Shown here one piece after another: positions 27,900 through 36,918 of a stretch of 64,000 bases of DNA (within the stretch, counting starts at the first letter, position 1; each line of letters begins with the position of its first letter). Source of the DNA: Vicinamibacterales bacterium (GTDB lineage: Bacteria > Acidobacteriota > Vicinamibacteria > Vicinamibacterales > 2-12-FULL-66-21); contig DASXLB010000056.1 of NCBI GenBank assembly GCA_036496585.1, positions 41,415-105,414 on the forward strand. The letters run 5' to 3'. The position numbers and the translations under genes are program-made. The notes beneath the pieces were generated by a model that saw nothing but the letters and a program-made list of their open reading frames with translations, was not told the origin of the DNA and did not search any database.

Positions 27900-29330
27900 A
27901 TGATGCGTAGATCGATGCTCGCCCCGACGCTGATGTTGATGCCGATGTTGCTGCTGATACCGATGCTGACGGGGGCGGCTCGCCTCGATTCAGCCCACGG
28001 TCTCGCGCAGGGCGCCGGCGCGGATCCGGCAAAAGAGACACGGCTCGAATGGTTCCGTGAGGCCAAATACGGGATGTTCATCCACTGGGGCCTCTACGCC
28101 ATTCCCGCAGGCGAGTGGAAAGGGCAGCGCTGCCTGGGGCTCGGCGAGTGGCTGATGAACCGGTGCAAGGTGCCGGTGCACGACTACGAGGCGCTCGCGA
28201 AGCAGTTCAACCCGATCAAATACGATCCCGACGCCTGGGTGCAGCTCGCGCAGGACGCGGGGATGAAGTACATCGTCATCACCTCCAAGCATCACGACGG
28301 ATTTGCGCTCTTCAAGTCGGCGGCGAGCCCGTACAACGTCGTCGACGCGACGCCGTATCACAAGGACGTGCTGAAGCAGCTGGCCGACGCGTGCGCGCGC
28401 CGCGGGATGCGGCTCGGGTTCTATTACTCGCAATCGCAGGACTGGCACGAGCCGGGAGGCGCCGGCAACACCTGGGACTTCGGTCCAGACACCGGCCCCG
28501 ACGGTAAGACCGAGCTCAAGAAATACGACGACTACCTGCGCGGCAAGGCGGAGCCGCAGGTCAAGGAGCTGCTCACGAACTACGGGCCGGTGGCGCTCGT
28601 CTGGTTCGACACGCCGAGGATGATGACGCCCGAGCGCGGTCAACGGTTCGCCGACATCGTCCGCACCCTGCAGCCCAAGACATTGATTGACGGCCGCCTG
28701 GGTTCGGAAGGTGACTACCGCTCCACCGGCGACAACGTGATCCCGTCGGAGGCTTCGACAGAGGCCTGGGAGACGCCAGCGACCACGAACGACACCTGGG
28801 GGTACCGCACCGACGACACCAACTGGAAGGGGCCCGGCCAGATTCTCTTCAAGCTCATCGATATCGTGAGCAAGGGGGGGAACTATCTGCTCAATGTCGG
28901 CCCCATGGCCGACGGACTGATCCCGGAGCCGCCTCAGGAAAGCCTTCGCACCGTCGGGCGGTGGCTGAAACTCAACGGAGAGGCGATTTACGGGACCAGC
29001 CAGTCTCCCTTCGGGGACGAGTTCGGGGAGTGGACGTCGCGGAACGCCAAAGACATACGCGGACAGCGGTTGTTCCTGCCGAACACCGACTGGCGGGCGA
29101 CGGTGAAGCCAGGAAAGCTGTATCTGACGTTTTTTGTCGCGCCGCGAGGCCCGTTCGTGCTGCCGGCGATGCAGAACAAGGTGACCCGCGCTTATCGTCT
29201 AATGGACAAGGTTCCGGTGACCGTATCGTCCGAAAACGGACACACGTCGCTGACGATCGACGGACCGTTGCCGGATCCGATGGCCACTGTGGTCGTGGTC
29301 GAGTTCAGTGGTGACAAAATCGTGCGCTGA
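27900..29330 (+). CDS. GH29 alpha-L-fucosidase, exported
   Basis: A 476-residue retaining alpha-L-fucosidase. A long hydrophobic signal (about 7-26) is followed by the GH29 barrel: WFREAKYGMFIHWGLYA, then KYIVITSKHHDGFALF and LGFYYSQSQDW. The nucleophile Asp is in ALVWFDTP and the C-terminal barrel shows NYLLNVGPMADG. A small beta domain ends the chain. It releases L-fucose, which fits the fucose import and oxidation genes from 29626 to 44819. Either of two adjacent ATGs (27900, 27903) could start it; AGGAG lies a few bases before. Confidence 0.92.
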   Translation: MMRRSMLAPTLMLMPMLLLIPMLTGAARLDSAHGLAQGAGADPAKETRLEWFREAKYGMFIHWGLYAIPAGEWKGQRCLGLGEWLMNRCKVPVHDYEALAKQFNPIKYDPDAWVQLAQDAGMKYIVITSKHHDGFALFKSAASPYNVVDATPYHKDVLKQLADACARRGMRLGFYYSQSQDWHEPGGAGNTWDFGPDTGPDGKTELKKYDDYLRGKAEPQVKELLTNYGPVALVWFDTPRMMTPERGQRFADIVRTLQPKTLIDGRLGSEGDYRSTGDNVIPSEASTEAWETPATTNDTWGYRTDDTNWKGPGQILFKLIDIVSKGGNYLLNVGPMADGLIPEPPQESLRTVGRWLKLNGEAIYGTSQSPFGDEFGEWTSRNAKDIRGQRLFLPNTDWRATVKPGKLYLTFFVAPRGPFVLPAMQNKVTRAYRLMDKVPVTVSSENGHTSLTIDGPLPDPMATVVVVEFSGDKIVR

Positions 29331-29436
29331 TCGCCTTCCAGCGGGAACGCTACGGCCGGCTGGGCGCGCTCGTCGTCTGAAAAGAAGTTGCAACCTTTGG
29401 CCAAGACCGCTAGATTGACCTTATCCGGGGTCTGAC

Positions 29437-29510
29437 GATGGGTGGCGCGGCGGGCGCTTTCGCGCTAACGCTTCTCCTCCCGACGCGACTTCGCAGTCGC
29501 GCCGCCCATC
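29437..29510. repeat. Structured intergenic element with nested inverted repeats
   Basis: A 13-nt arm at 29437-29449 pairs with 29498-29510 (one G-T pair). Inside, a perfect 7-bp stem with a TCGC loop (29484-29501) overlaps the outer right arm, so two folds compete. A short GCGC-TTTC-GCGC hairpin lies near 29454-29465. It occupies the 295-bp gene-free gap after the fucosidase and could be a REP-like element, a structured 3' end or a small RNA. No T-tract is seen. Confidence 0.5.
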
Positions 29511-29575
29511 GGCAGGCCCCGCTTCTCACATTCGGGTTCCAATCCCGCCGCTTCAACGATCCTGAAATTCCTACT

Positions 29576-29601
29576 CGCTGATCAGTGATCCCTGATCAGC
29601 G
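29576..29601. terminator. Inverted repeat after the OYE gene
   Basis: A perfect 10-bp inverted repeat, CGCTGATCAG / CTGATCAGCG, with a 6-nt loop lies 24 bp beyond the stop of the minus-strand OYE-family gene. It likely ends the fucose operon message. It lacks a T-run, so an operator or attachment function cannot be excluded. Confidence 0.45.
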
Positions 29602-29625
29602 TTCCGACATCGCGACTCTCCGCCG

Positions 29626-31104
29626 TCATCCCTTCTGCGCCTTCAGCTTCGCTGCATCGGGGTGCGCGACATAGAACGGGTCGAGCGGATAGCAGCCCGA
29701 CACGAGGCCGAGGCGCGGGCCGGTCGTGCAGTCGCTGAACGTGCGGCAGATCGACTTGCGCGACATCGGCCGGCCGGCGAGCACGTCGGCCGCCATCTGC
29801 GGATACGACAGCACCATACGGCCGAGGCCGACGAAGTCGGTCAAGCCGTTGCGTACGTTGTACTGCGCGACGTGCGGCAGCCACTCTTGGAGATAGGTGT
29901 AAGCGGAGCCAACGATCGCCAAGTGCGGAAACGCCTCTTTCAGTCTGGCGGTTCCAGCGATCTGGCGGGCGACGCCGCGCAGGGGATCTTCAGGCGGGAG
30001 ATAGCCGTCGCTCGGCGGAAACAGCGCCGGCCGCTGCATGTGCGGGTTGTAGTACGGGCTGCCCGCCGTCACACAGATCCAGCGGATGCCAAGGCCTTCG
30101 AGGATCCCGAGCAGCTCCCTGGCGTCGGCGAGGGCGGCATCCAGGTGGCCATCGTCGGGCAGGAACCCGAACGCCGACGCGTATGCGCCGGGAACCTGTT
30201 CCGGTTCGCCGACGCCGTTTTCCCCCTTGCGGTACGGGATCATGTCGAACGCGGAGAGGCGCACCGCTACCCGCAGTCCGGGCACCGTGGCGCGAATTCC
30301 TGCCGTGACGTTCCGAATGAAGCGCGTGCGATTCTCGATCGATCCGCCGTATTTCCCTGCACGCGCGCGCGCGCTCAACAGCTCGTGCCCGAGATAGCCG
30401 TGGCAGTGCTTGATGTCGACGAAAGCGAAACCGGCATCGTGCGCCTCTCTCGCGGCGGCGACAAAGCGATCGACGAGGCGATCCATGTCGTCGTCGGTCA
30501 TCGTCGTCAGGCCGGCTGCAAAGCGGCGGTCGAGCAGGGGATGCGCATAGGCGACGCGCGGCTCCATGCGTCCCTTGACCGACGGCTGCGAATAGCGGCC
30601 GGAATGCGTGAGCTGCAGGCCGATTGCGAGATCAGCATCGGCATTGGCGCCGAACGCCTCGCGGTGCGCCGCGACGAGCGTCTCGCGCAGGGCGGCAAGC
30701 GCCGGCGTGGTCGCCTCTGAGATCAGGAGCTGCCGCGGATTCGCGCGGCCGTCGAACTGCACGGCCACCGCCTCGCCTCCCCAAATCAGCTTGGCGCCGC
30801 TCCTGCCGAACTGCTGCCAGCGGCGGCGGGTCAGGTCGCTCGGGTGGCCATCGGCGGTGCCGTCCCAGCCTTCCATCGGCAGGATGCAGAAGCGGTTGCC
30901 GGTGCTCAGGCCGTCAAGTTCGAACGGCCTCGCCATTGGCGATGCACCGGGCGGGTCGAGCACGTCGTCGAACTCGAGCGCCGCACCGATTTGCCGCAGG
31001 TGCTCGCGAAAGGCCGACGCTGTCTTCAACGACGCGACACGCGGGTAGCTCACGAGTCGGACCTGTCGGGGCGACGGACTGTTCTCATGGGGCTCGCGTT
31101 CCAT
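29626..31104 (-). CDS. NADH:flavin oxidoreductase / Old Yellow Enzyme family protein
   Basis: A 492-residue flavoprotein with an OYE-type TIM barrel (about 65-480). Recognisable parts are [13 protein letters not shown] (FMN contact), [37 protein letters not shown] and [12 protein letters not shown]. The C-terminal CRTFSDC...GC cysteines recall the iron-sulfur-bearing 2,4-dienoyl-CoA reductase branch, but no reductase domain follows. About 60 extra N-terminal residues are poorly conserved. It is last in the fucose operon, starting 7 bp after the L-fuconate dehydratase stop. The start at 31104 was chosen because longer frames run into that dehydratase. Substrate unknown. Confidence 0.85.
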   Translation of the reverse strand: MEREPHENSPSPRQVRLVSYPRVASLKTASAFREHLRQIGAALEFDDVLDPPGASPMARPFELDGLSTGNRFCILPMEGWDGTADGHPSDLTRRRWQQFGRSGAKLIWGGEAVAVQFDGRANPRQLLISEATTPALAALRETLVAAHREAFGANADADLAIGLQLTHSGRYSQPSVKGRMEPRVAYAHPLLDRRFAAGLTTMTDDDMDRLVDRFVAAAREAHDAGFAFVDIKHCHGYLGHELLSARARAGKYGGSIENRTRFIRNVTAGIRATVPGLRVAVRLSAFDMIPYRKGENGVGEPEQVPGAYASAFGFLPDDGHLDAALADARELLGILEGLGIRWICVTAGSPYYNPHMQRPALFPPSDGYLPPEDPLRGVARQIAGTARLKEAFPHLAIVGSAYTYLQEWLPHVAQYNVRNGLTDFVGLGRMVLSYPQMAADVLAGRPMSRKSICRTFSDCTTGPRLGLVSGCYPLDPFYVAHPDAAKLKAQKG

Positions 31105-31111
31105 CGGTGAT

Positions 31112-32428
31112 TCATCGCTGGTGCGCCCGGGACGATCGAAGCTCGGTCCACACCGGGCCGTCCGGATAACGGTACGCCACTCGCGTTTCCGGCTTGATCG
31201 TGCTGCTGTAGCCGGGCATCGACGGCGCACGATAGCGGCCGCGCTCGACGACGACAGGATCGACGAAGTGCTCGTGGAGGTGGTCGACGAACTCGGCCAC
31301 GCGATCGTCCATCCGGCCTGACACGGAGACGAAATCCCACATCGAGAGGTGCTGCACCAGCTCGCAGAGTCCGACGCCGCCGGCGTGGGGGCATACCGGT
31401 ACGCCGAACTTCAGCGCCATCAGGATGACAGCGAGATTTTCGTTGACGCCGCCGAGCCGGCAGCTGTCGATCTGGCAGTAGGAGATGGCGTTGGCCTGCA
31501 GCAACTGCTTGAACAACACGCGGTTGGCGCAGTGCTCGCCAGTGGCGACGCCGATCGGCGCGACCGCCCGCGCGATCGCCGCGTGCCCGAGCACGTCGTC
31601 GGGACTGGTCGGCTCTTCGATCCACATGATGTCGTGGTGCTTGAGCGCGGTCACGCAGGCGATGGCCTCACCGACGTCCCACCGCTGGTTGGCGTCGATC
31701 ATCAGCTTGTTGTCCGGCCCGATGGCCTCGCGTACCAGCGCGACGCGCCGCGCGTCGTCGGCGGGATCGGCGCCGACCTTGACCTTGAAGTGAGTGAAGC
31801 CTTCGTCGAGCGCCTCCCGGCAGAGGCGGCGCACCTTGTCGTCGGAATAGCCCATCCATCCGGCCGACGTCGTGTAAGCGGGGTACCCGTCGCGCAACAG
31901 GATCCGCTCGCGGTCGGCCTTGGTGGCGTGCTGACGCTCCAGGATGGCTTCCGCTTCCTCGGGTGTCAGCGCGTCAGTGATGTAGCGAAAGTCGATCGTC
32001 GAGACGATCTGTTGCGGCGTCATGTCGGCCAGCAGCTTCCACAGCGGCTTGCCGGCCTGCTTGGCGTGCAGGTCCCACATGGCGTTGACGATCGCGGCCA
32101 TCGAGATGTGGATCACGCCCTTCTCGGGGCCGAGCCAGCGCAGCTGCGAGTCGCAGGCGAGCGTCCGCCAGAACGCCGCCGAATCGGCGAAGACCGCGTC
32201 CACGTCCTGGCCGACGACGAGCGGCATGAAGCCCCGGATCGCTTCGGCGCAGATGTCGTTGCCGCGGCCGATGGTGAAGGTGAAGCCGTGCCCCTCGAGC
32301 GCGGTGTCGGTCTTCAGCACGACGTAGGCCGCCGAGTAGTCGGGATCCTTGTGGACGGCGTCGGTGCCGTCGGCGGTCAGCGACGTGGGAAACCGCAGGT
32401 CGAAGATCTCGTAGCCGGTAATCCGCAT
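31112..32428 (-). CDS. L-fuconate dehydratase (enolase superfamily)
   Basis: A 438-residue mandelate-racemase-subgroup enzyme. The catalytic set is visible: K215-V-K217 in FKVKVG, metal ligands D245 (MIDAN), E271 (WIEEP) and E298 (TGEH), and the base H348 in VCPHAGG. Whole-protein character and length fit L-fuconate dehydratases, which form 2-keto-3-deoxy-L-fuconate. The neighbouring mutarotase, lactonase, SDR and FAH-family hydrolase complete that pathway. It starts 148 bp after the ABC permease stop, across a GC-rich element. Confidence 0.92.
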   Translation of the reverse strand: MRITGYEIFDLRFPTSLTADGTDAVHKDPDYSAAYVVLKTDTALEGHGFTFTIGRGNDICAEAIRGFMPLVVGQDVDAVFADSAAFWRTLACDSQLRWLGPEKGVIHISMAAIVNAMWDLHAKQAGKPLWKLLADMTPQQIVSTIDFRYITDALTPEEAEAILERQHATKADRERILLRDGYPAYTTSAGWMGYSDDKVRRLCREALDEGFTHFKVKVGADPADDARRVALVREAIGPDNKLMIDANQRWDVGEAIACVTALKHHDIMWIEEPTSPDDVLGHAAIARAVAPIGVATGEHCANRVLFKQLLQANAISYCQIDSCRLGGVNENLAVILMALKFGVPVCPHAGGVGLCELVQHLSMWDFVSVSGRMDDRVAEFVDHLHEHFVDPVVVERGRYRAPSMPGYSSTIKPETRVAYRYPDGPVWTELRSSRAHQR

Positions 32429-32576
32429 GAGACTAGAGGCTATCTCATAAATGCCGGTTGCAATCGCCGGCGAGCGAGCGCCGCGAGTGAGCCACGCGAA
32501 CGGAGCGCGCCGGCGCAGCGGCGCGCGAGAGCGCGTGTAGGGGGGCCCGGCTGGGCGAAGCGCCCCGGGGAAATTA
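32429..32576. other. GC-rich structured intergenic element
   Basis: This 148-bp gap inside the fucose operon holds runs of GCGC-rich inverted repeats, such as the arms around 32510-32535 and GGCGAAGCGCC near 32553-32563. No gene is seen. It may pause or process the operon message. A similarly styled segment lies between mreB and mreC. Confidence 0.4.
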
Positions 32577-33521
32577 CTAGTGCCCCTTTGCCGACCGCAC
32601 GCGATCGACCGCCACCGCGGCGACGATGATCGCGCCGGTCACGATCTGCTGGACCCAGTTGGCCAGCCCCTTCTGCGAGCAGCCAATCTGGATGATGGTC
32701 ATGATCGCGGCTCCCATGATCGTGCCCGCCACCGAGCCGCGTCCGCCGGTGAGGCTGCCGCCGCCGATGATGACGGCGGCGATCACGTCGAGCTCGGCGC
32801 CGACGCCCACGGTGGGGTCGCCGACCGAGAGCTTCGAGAACTGCAGCAGACCGGCCAGGCCAGTGAGCAGCCCGGAGAGCGTGTAGACGACGACCTTGGT
32901 GCGTGGAATCGCCACTCCGCACAGCCGCGCCATCCGCTCGTTCGAGCCGATCGCGAAGACGTGCCGCCCGAACCGTGTGTAGCGGAGCAGCGCCGCGATC
33001 AGAATCGCGGTGGCGAAGACGCCCCAGATGCCCCACGGGACCATCGCCGGGCCCCGCTCGGCACGGAGCAGATCGTTCAGCCAGGTGAAGGGCGCTTCGA
33101 TCCGGCGTTCGTCGGCCAGCCCCTTTGCGGCGCCGCGCACGACGAGCATCGTCCCGAGCGTGACGATGAAGGGAATCACGTTGAGGCGGGTGATCAGCAG
33201 GCCGTTGAGCAGTCCGCACACCGCGGCTGCCGCCACCCCCGCGACCGCCGCCGCCAGCGGGCCCATGCCGGCACGCAGCGCAATGGCAATCGCCACCGTG
33301 GTGAGTGCGATGATCGAACCGACGGAGAGGTCGATGCCGCCGGCGGCGATGACGATCGTCATGCCGATCGCCGACACGCAGACGATCGCCGCCTGCCTGG
33401 CCATCAGATCGAGGTTTCCAGGGGCGTAGAACTGGCGTCCGACGAGGATCCCGAAGATCGTCGCGACGACGATGAGCCCGATCAGGGTGCCGGCGCGGTC
33501 AACGAACGATCGGCGGGTCAT
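32577..33521 (-). CDS. Sugar ABC transporter permease (RbsC-like)
   Basis: A 314-residue inner-membrane permease of the ribose/CUT2 type. It has about 8-10 helices, the GGIDLSVGSIIAL motif near residue 60 and the GGGSLTGGRGSVAGT loop near 248 that contacts the ATPase. It pairs with the RbsA-like and RbsB-like genes upstream, with an ATGA overlap to the ATPase. In this context it should import L-fucose. The start at 33521 gives a family-length protein; a longer frame lies antisense to nothing useful and overlaps the ATPase gene. Confidence 0.92.
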   Translation of the reverse strand: MTRRSFVDRAGTLIGLIVVATIFGILVGRQFYAPGNLDLMARQAAIVCVSAIGMTIVIAAGGIDLSVGSIIALTTVAIAIALRAGMGPLAAAVAGVAAAAVCGLLNGLLITRLNVIPFIVTLGTMLVVRGAAKGLADERRIEAPFTWLNDLLRAERGPAMVPWGIWGVFATAILIAALLRYTRFGRHVFAIGSNERMARLCGVAIPRTKVVVYTLSGLLTGLAGLLQFSKLSVGDPTVGVGAELDVIAAVIIGGGSLTGGRGSVAGTIMGAAIMTIIQIGCSQKGLANWVQQIVTGAIIVAAVAVDRVRSAKGH

Positions 33522-35041
33522 GCGCGCGACGGCCCTCCGCTCGAGTCGAGAAGGAGGTCGTGCTCGTTGAGGCCGGCCGCCGCACGCGGCGCCTGCAGTC
33601 GTCCGCGCTGCATCACCGCGATCCGGTCGCAGAGCCCGAGCAGCTCGGGGAAATAACTGCTGACGACGAGCACAGCTTTGGCGGGCGCGCCGTCGGCACC
33701 CGCCGCCAGCCGGTCGACGAGGCGGTAGATCTGGGCCTTGCTCGCCACGTCGATGCCCCGCGTCGGCTCGTCGAGGAGGAGCACGTCGACGTCGTGGTGG
33801 AGGAGCCGGGCGAGCGCGACTTTCTGCTGGTTGCCTCCCGACAGCTCGCCGGCCGCCTGGTCGGGTCCGCCGCACTTGATCGCCAGACGGGCGATCCAGG
33901 CGGCCGCGGAATGGCGCTGCCGCCGCGGCACGACAACACCGGCGGGGCCGAAAGGCTGCAGGCAAGTCAGCGTGAGATTGTCGGCCACGCTCAGGCTGCC
34001 CGCCAGCCCTTCGTTCTTGCGATCCTCGCTCAGCAGTCCCATGCCGGCGCGCCAGTGATCGCGCGGGGTGCGGCCGCCCCCGCCGGCGCCGATGCGCACC
34101 CGGCCGCTCTTCACCGGCGCGAGCCCGAACAGCGCACGCAGGAACCGCGTGCGGCCGGAGCCGACCAGGCCAGCGATGCCGAGCACTTCACCGCGACGCA
34201 GCGTGAAGGTGGCGCCGCCGGGCTCGAAACCGCTCACCTCGAGCAGCGGCTCGCCTGGCTGCCGATCGCTGCGCGCGAACAGATCGCCAGCCGCGGCGCC
34301 CACCATCGACGCCACGATGGCGGCGGGCGTCGACTCCGGCGTGCTGCCGCCGCCGGCGTTGCGGCCGTCACGCAGGACGGTATAGCGGTCGGTGATCGCC
34401 TGCACTTCTTCGATGAAGTGGGAAATATAGACGATGGCATACCCGTCGGCCTTGAGGCGGCGGAGCAGCGCGAACAGGTGCGCGACGTCGTCGCGTCCCA
34501 GGCTGCTGGTCGGCTCGTCGAGCACGAGAACGCGGCAGCCGACGGCGAGCGCGCGGGCAATTTCGACGAGCTGCTGGTGGGCGACCGAGAGATCGCCGAC
34601 GACGGCATCGGGCCGGATGTCGTCGTGTCCGAGCTGAGCCAGCGCGGCCTTCGCCTGCGCGCGCATCGCCCGCCAGTCGACCAGGCCCGGGACCCACGAC
34701 CACCGGCCGGTCGGGGCCGGCTCCGCCCCCAGCAGCATGTTCTCCATGACCGTCAGATGCGGCGCCAGCGACAGCTCCTGGTGAATCATCGCGACGCCGG
34801 CGCGGCGCGCCTCGATCGGGCTCTTGGGCACATACGGGCGCCCGTCGATCGTCATCGAGCCGGCATCGGGCTGCAGCACGCCTGCCAGAATGGCCATCAG
34901 CGTGCTCTTGCCGGCGCCGTTCTGTCCGACGAGCCCGAGGATCTCGCCGGACGCGACCGAGAGATCGACGCCGTCGAGCGCCTGGGTGGCGCCAAACGCC
35001 TTGCGCACCCCCCGCATGTTGAACGACGTTTCGTTCTGCAT
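33518..35041 (-). CDS. Sugar ABC transporter ATP-binding protein (RbsA-like)
   Basis: A 507-residue protein with two fused ATPase domains, as usual for CUT2 importers. The first domain has Walker A GQNGAGKST (about 38-46), signature LSVAHQQLVEIARA and Walker B VLVLDEPTSSLG. The second has the usual degenerate P-loop GLVGSGRTRF, signature LSGGNQQKVALA and VLLLDEPTRGID. It energises uptake with the permease and binding protein encoded beside it. It starts 45 bp after the binding-protein stop. Confidence 0.94.
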   Translation of the reverse strand: MQNETSFNMRGVRKAFGATQALDGVDLSVASGEILGLVGQNGAGKSTLMAILAGVLQPDAGSMTIDGRPYVPKSPIEARRAGVAMIHQELSLAPHLTVMENMLLGAEPAPTGRWSWVPGLVDWRAMRAQAKAALAQLGHDDIRPDAVVGDLSVAHQQLVEIARALAVGCRVLVLDEPTSSLGRDDVAHLFALLRRLKADGYAIVYISHFIEEVQAITDRYTVLRDGRNAGGGSTPESTPAAIVASMVGAAAGDLFARSDRQPGEPLLEVSGFEPGGATFTLRRGEVLGIAGLVGSGRTRFLRALFGLAPVKSGRVRIGAGGGGRTPRDHWRAGMGLLSEDRKNEGLAGSLSVADNLTLTCLQPFGPAGVVVPRRQRHSAAAWIARLAIKCGGPDQAAGELSGGNQQKVALARLLHHDVDVLLLDEPTRGIDVASKAQIYRLVDRLAAGADGAPAKAVLVVSSYFPELLGLCDRIAVMQRGRLQAPRAAAGLNEHDLLLDSSGGPSRA

Positions 35042-35086
35042 CGTGTCGGTGTCAGATGCCGAACGTTCGGTGCGCCTTTTCGCTCA

Positions 35087-36058
35087 TCATTTCTTGAGGT
35101 CCGGCTCCAGCAGCGACTTGATCTCGGGCGTGTCCATGTTGTCGCGGGTGGCGACGTGCGCGCCGGTGTCGATCCGCTTGTCGACCGGCTGGCCGTGGAG
35201 GTGCGAGACCATCGTCTTCACGGCGAGGTACCCCATGCGCACCGGGTCCTGGACGACCAGGCCGTCGATGGCGCCGTCGCGCAGCCCCGTCACCAGGTTC
35301 GGCGACGCATCGAAGCCGACGAACTTTACCTTACCGGCCCAGCCGTTGTCCTGCAGCACGCGCATCATCGCGAACGACACCGATTCGTTCGGCGTGAAGA
35401 TGCCGTCGATCGCGAGCGAACCATCACCCTTCTTGTAGGTACTGAGCAGCGCCTCCGCCTTCTTGTACGCTCCCTCGACGTCAGCCCCGCCGTACTGGTT
35501 GTCGCTGACCACCTCGATGCCGGAATTCGCTTTCATCGCCGCGAGGAAGCCTTCCTCGCGCTTGCCTGTGCTGTCGTGGCCTTCGGCGTAGCGGAGCAGG
35601 AGCACCTTCCCCTTGCCGCCCAGCGACTGGGCCAGGCGCTCGCCGCCGATCCGTCCGCCATTGAGATTGTCGGTCGCCACGAAGCTGACGTAGTCGTCGC
35701 TCTTCAGCCCTGAGTCGAAAATAACCACGGGGATCTTCCTCTGCTGCGCCTCCTGGATGGGCCGCACCAGCGCCGACTCGTCGAGCGGCGCGATACAGAT
35801 GCCGGACACGCCGCGGCTGACCGCGTTCTCGACCTCCGACACCTGCGCGTCGCGGTCGTCTTCGCGGAGCGGGCCGCGCCATACGATCGCGACGTTGAGT
35901 TCCTTGCCAGCCTGCTCGGCGCCGGCGCGGATGCTCTGCCAGAACACGTGCGTCGTGCCTTTCGGAATGACTTCGATGGTCAACCCGCCGGATCCCGTCT
36001 GGCCCCTGCCGCATGCGGCGAGCGCCGCGAGAGCGACGAATGCGAAGGCTCGTCTCAT
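35087..36058 (-). CDS. Sugar ABC transporter substrate-binding lipoprotein (RbsB-like)
   Basis: A 323-residue type I periplasmic binding protein. The signal ends in a lipobox with C16 (LAALAAC), so it is membrane-tethered. Conserved features include GTTHVFWQSIRAGAEQAGKEL, CIAPLDESALV, IPVVIFDSGL and the second-lobe GIFTPNESVSFAM. It should bind the monosaccharide used by the operon, most likely L-fucose. Its ATG overlaps the stop of the lactonase gene. Confidence 0.92.
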   Translation of the reverse strand: MRRAFAFVALAALAACGRGQTGSGGLTIEVIPKGTTHVFWQSIRAGAEQAGKELNVAIVWRGPLREDDRDAQVSEVENAVSRGVSGICIAPLDESALVRPIQEAQQRKIPVVIFDSGLKSDDYVSFVATDNLNGGRIGGERLAQSLGGKGKVLLLRYAEGHDSTGKREEGFLAAMKANSGIEVVSDNQYGGADVEGAYKKAEALLSTYKKGDGSLAIDGIFTPNESVSFAMMRVLQDNGWAGKVKFVGFDASPNLVTGLRDGAIDGLVVQDPVRMGYLAVKTMVSHLHGQPVDKRIDTGAHVATRDNMDTPEIKSLLEPDLKK

Positions 36059-36918
36059 GACTCGTTCATCCTCAGATAGACGTGTTCAGCCGTCCGCCCC
36101 ATGATGCGGGCGCGTTCCTCGTCAGAGTATTCCGCGATGGCCTCGCGCACCAGCGCGAGGGTCTGCCGATAGGTCGCCCCCAGGGTACACACCGGCCAGT
36201 CGGATCCGAACATCAGCCGCGACGGCCCGAAGGCCTCGAGCGCTGTGTCGAGATACGGGCGCAGGCCGGCGGGCGTCCACGTACGCCAGTCTGCCTCGGT
36301 GACCAGCCCCGAGAGCTTGCACCACACGTTGGGCAGCGCCGCGAGTCCCCGGATGTCGCGGCGCCACGATTCGAATCCGCCGCCCCGGATGTCGGGCTTG
36401 CCGAGATGGTCCAGCACGAACCGCTGCGCCGGGAACGCCGCGGCGAAGCGCGTCGCCTCGGGCAGCTGGCGCGCGTAGATCAAGATGTCGTAGACGAGCC
36501 CGACCCGCGCCAGGGCGGCGATGCCGTGGCGGAACCCGCTGCCGTCGAGAAAACCCTCGGGCTCGGCCTGGACGACATGCCGGATACCGACCACACACGG
36601 CTCCTGGCCGACCCGTTCGAGCTGCCGCTCGATATCGCGCGCGCGCAGGTCGATCCAGCCAACCACGCCCCTGATGAACGGCTGGGTGTTGGCCAGTTCG
36701 ATCAGCCAGCCGGTTTCCTCGGTGTCCTGGCGCGCCTGCACGGCGATCGTGCCGCCGACCCCCTCGGCGCGCAGCTCGTCCTCCAGATCGCCCGGCAGGA
36801 AGTCGTGCGCGAGCGCGGCCATCGAGCCGTCGATCCAGCCGTAACGCGACGGTTCATACCGCCAGAAGTGCTGATGCGCATCGATCACGTGGGCGGAGGA
36901 CTCGTTCGCGGCGCTCAC
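36055..36918 (-). CDS. L-fuconolactonase-like amidohydrolase
   Basis: A 287-residue COG3618 amidohydrolase barrel. HxH metal ligands are in IDAHQHFW near residue 15; FVLDHLGKP, CKLSGLV and MFGSDWPVC supply the later His and Asp. The family contains L-fuconolactonase and related sugar lactonases. It would open L-fucono-lactone to L-fuconate for the dehydratase. The chosen GTG at 36918 overlaps the upstream oxidoreductase stop (GTGA), the coupling style of this operon. Confidence 0.9.
   Translation of the reverse strand: MSAANESSAHVIDAHQHFWRYEPSRYGWIDGSMAALAHDFLPGDLEDELRAEGVGGTIAVQARQDTEETGWLIELANTQPFIRGVVGWIDLRARDIERQLERVGQEPCVVGIRHVVQAEPEGFLDGSGFRHGIAALARVGLVYDILIYARQLPEATRFAAAFPAQRFVLDHLGKPDIRGGGFESWRRDIRGLAALPNVWCKLSGLVTEADWRTWTPAGLRPYLDTALEAFGPSRLMFGSDWPVCTLGATYRQTLALVREAIAEYSDEERARIMGRTAEHVYLRMNES

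Noticed and set aside
29500-29560. tRNA T-arm-like sequence GGGTTCCAATCCC
   Set aside because: No acceptor, D-arm or anticodon arm could be folded upstream, and the loop position 57 is a C, so this is not a tRNA gene.
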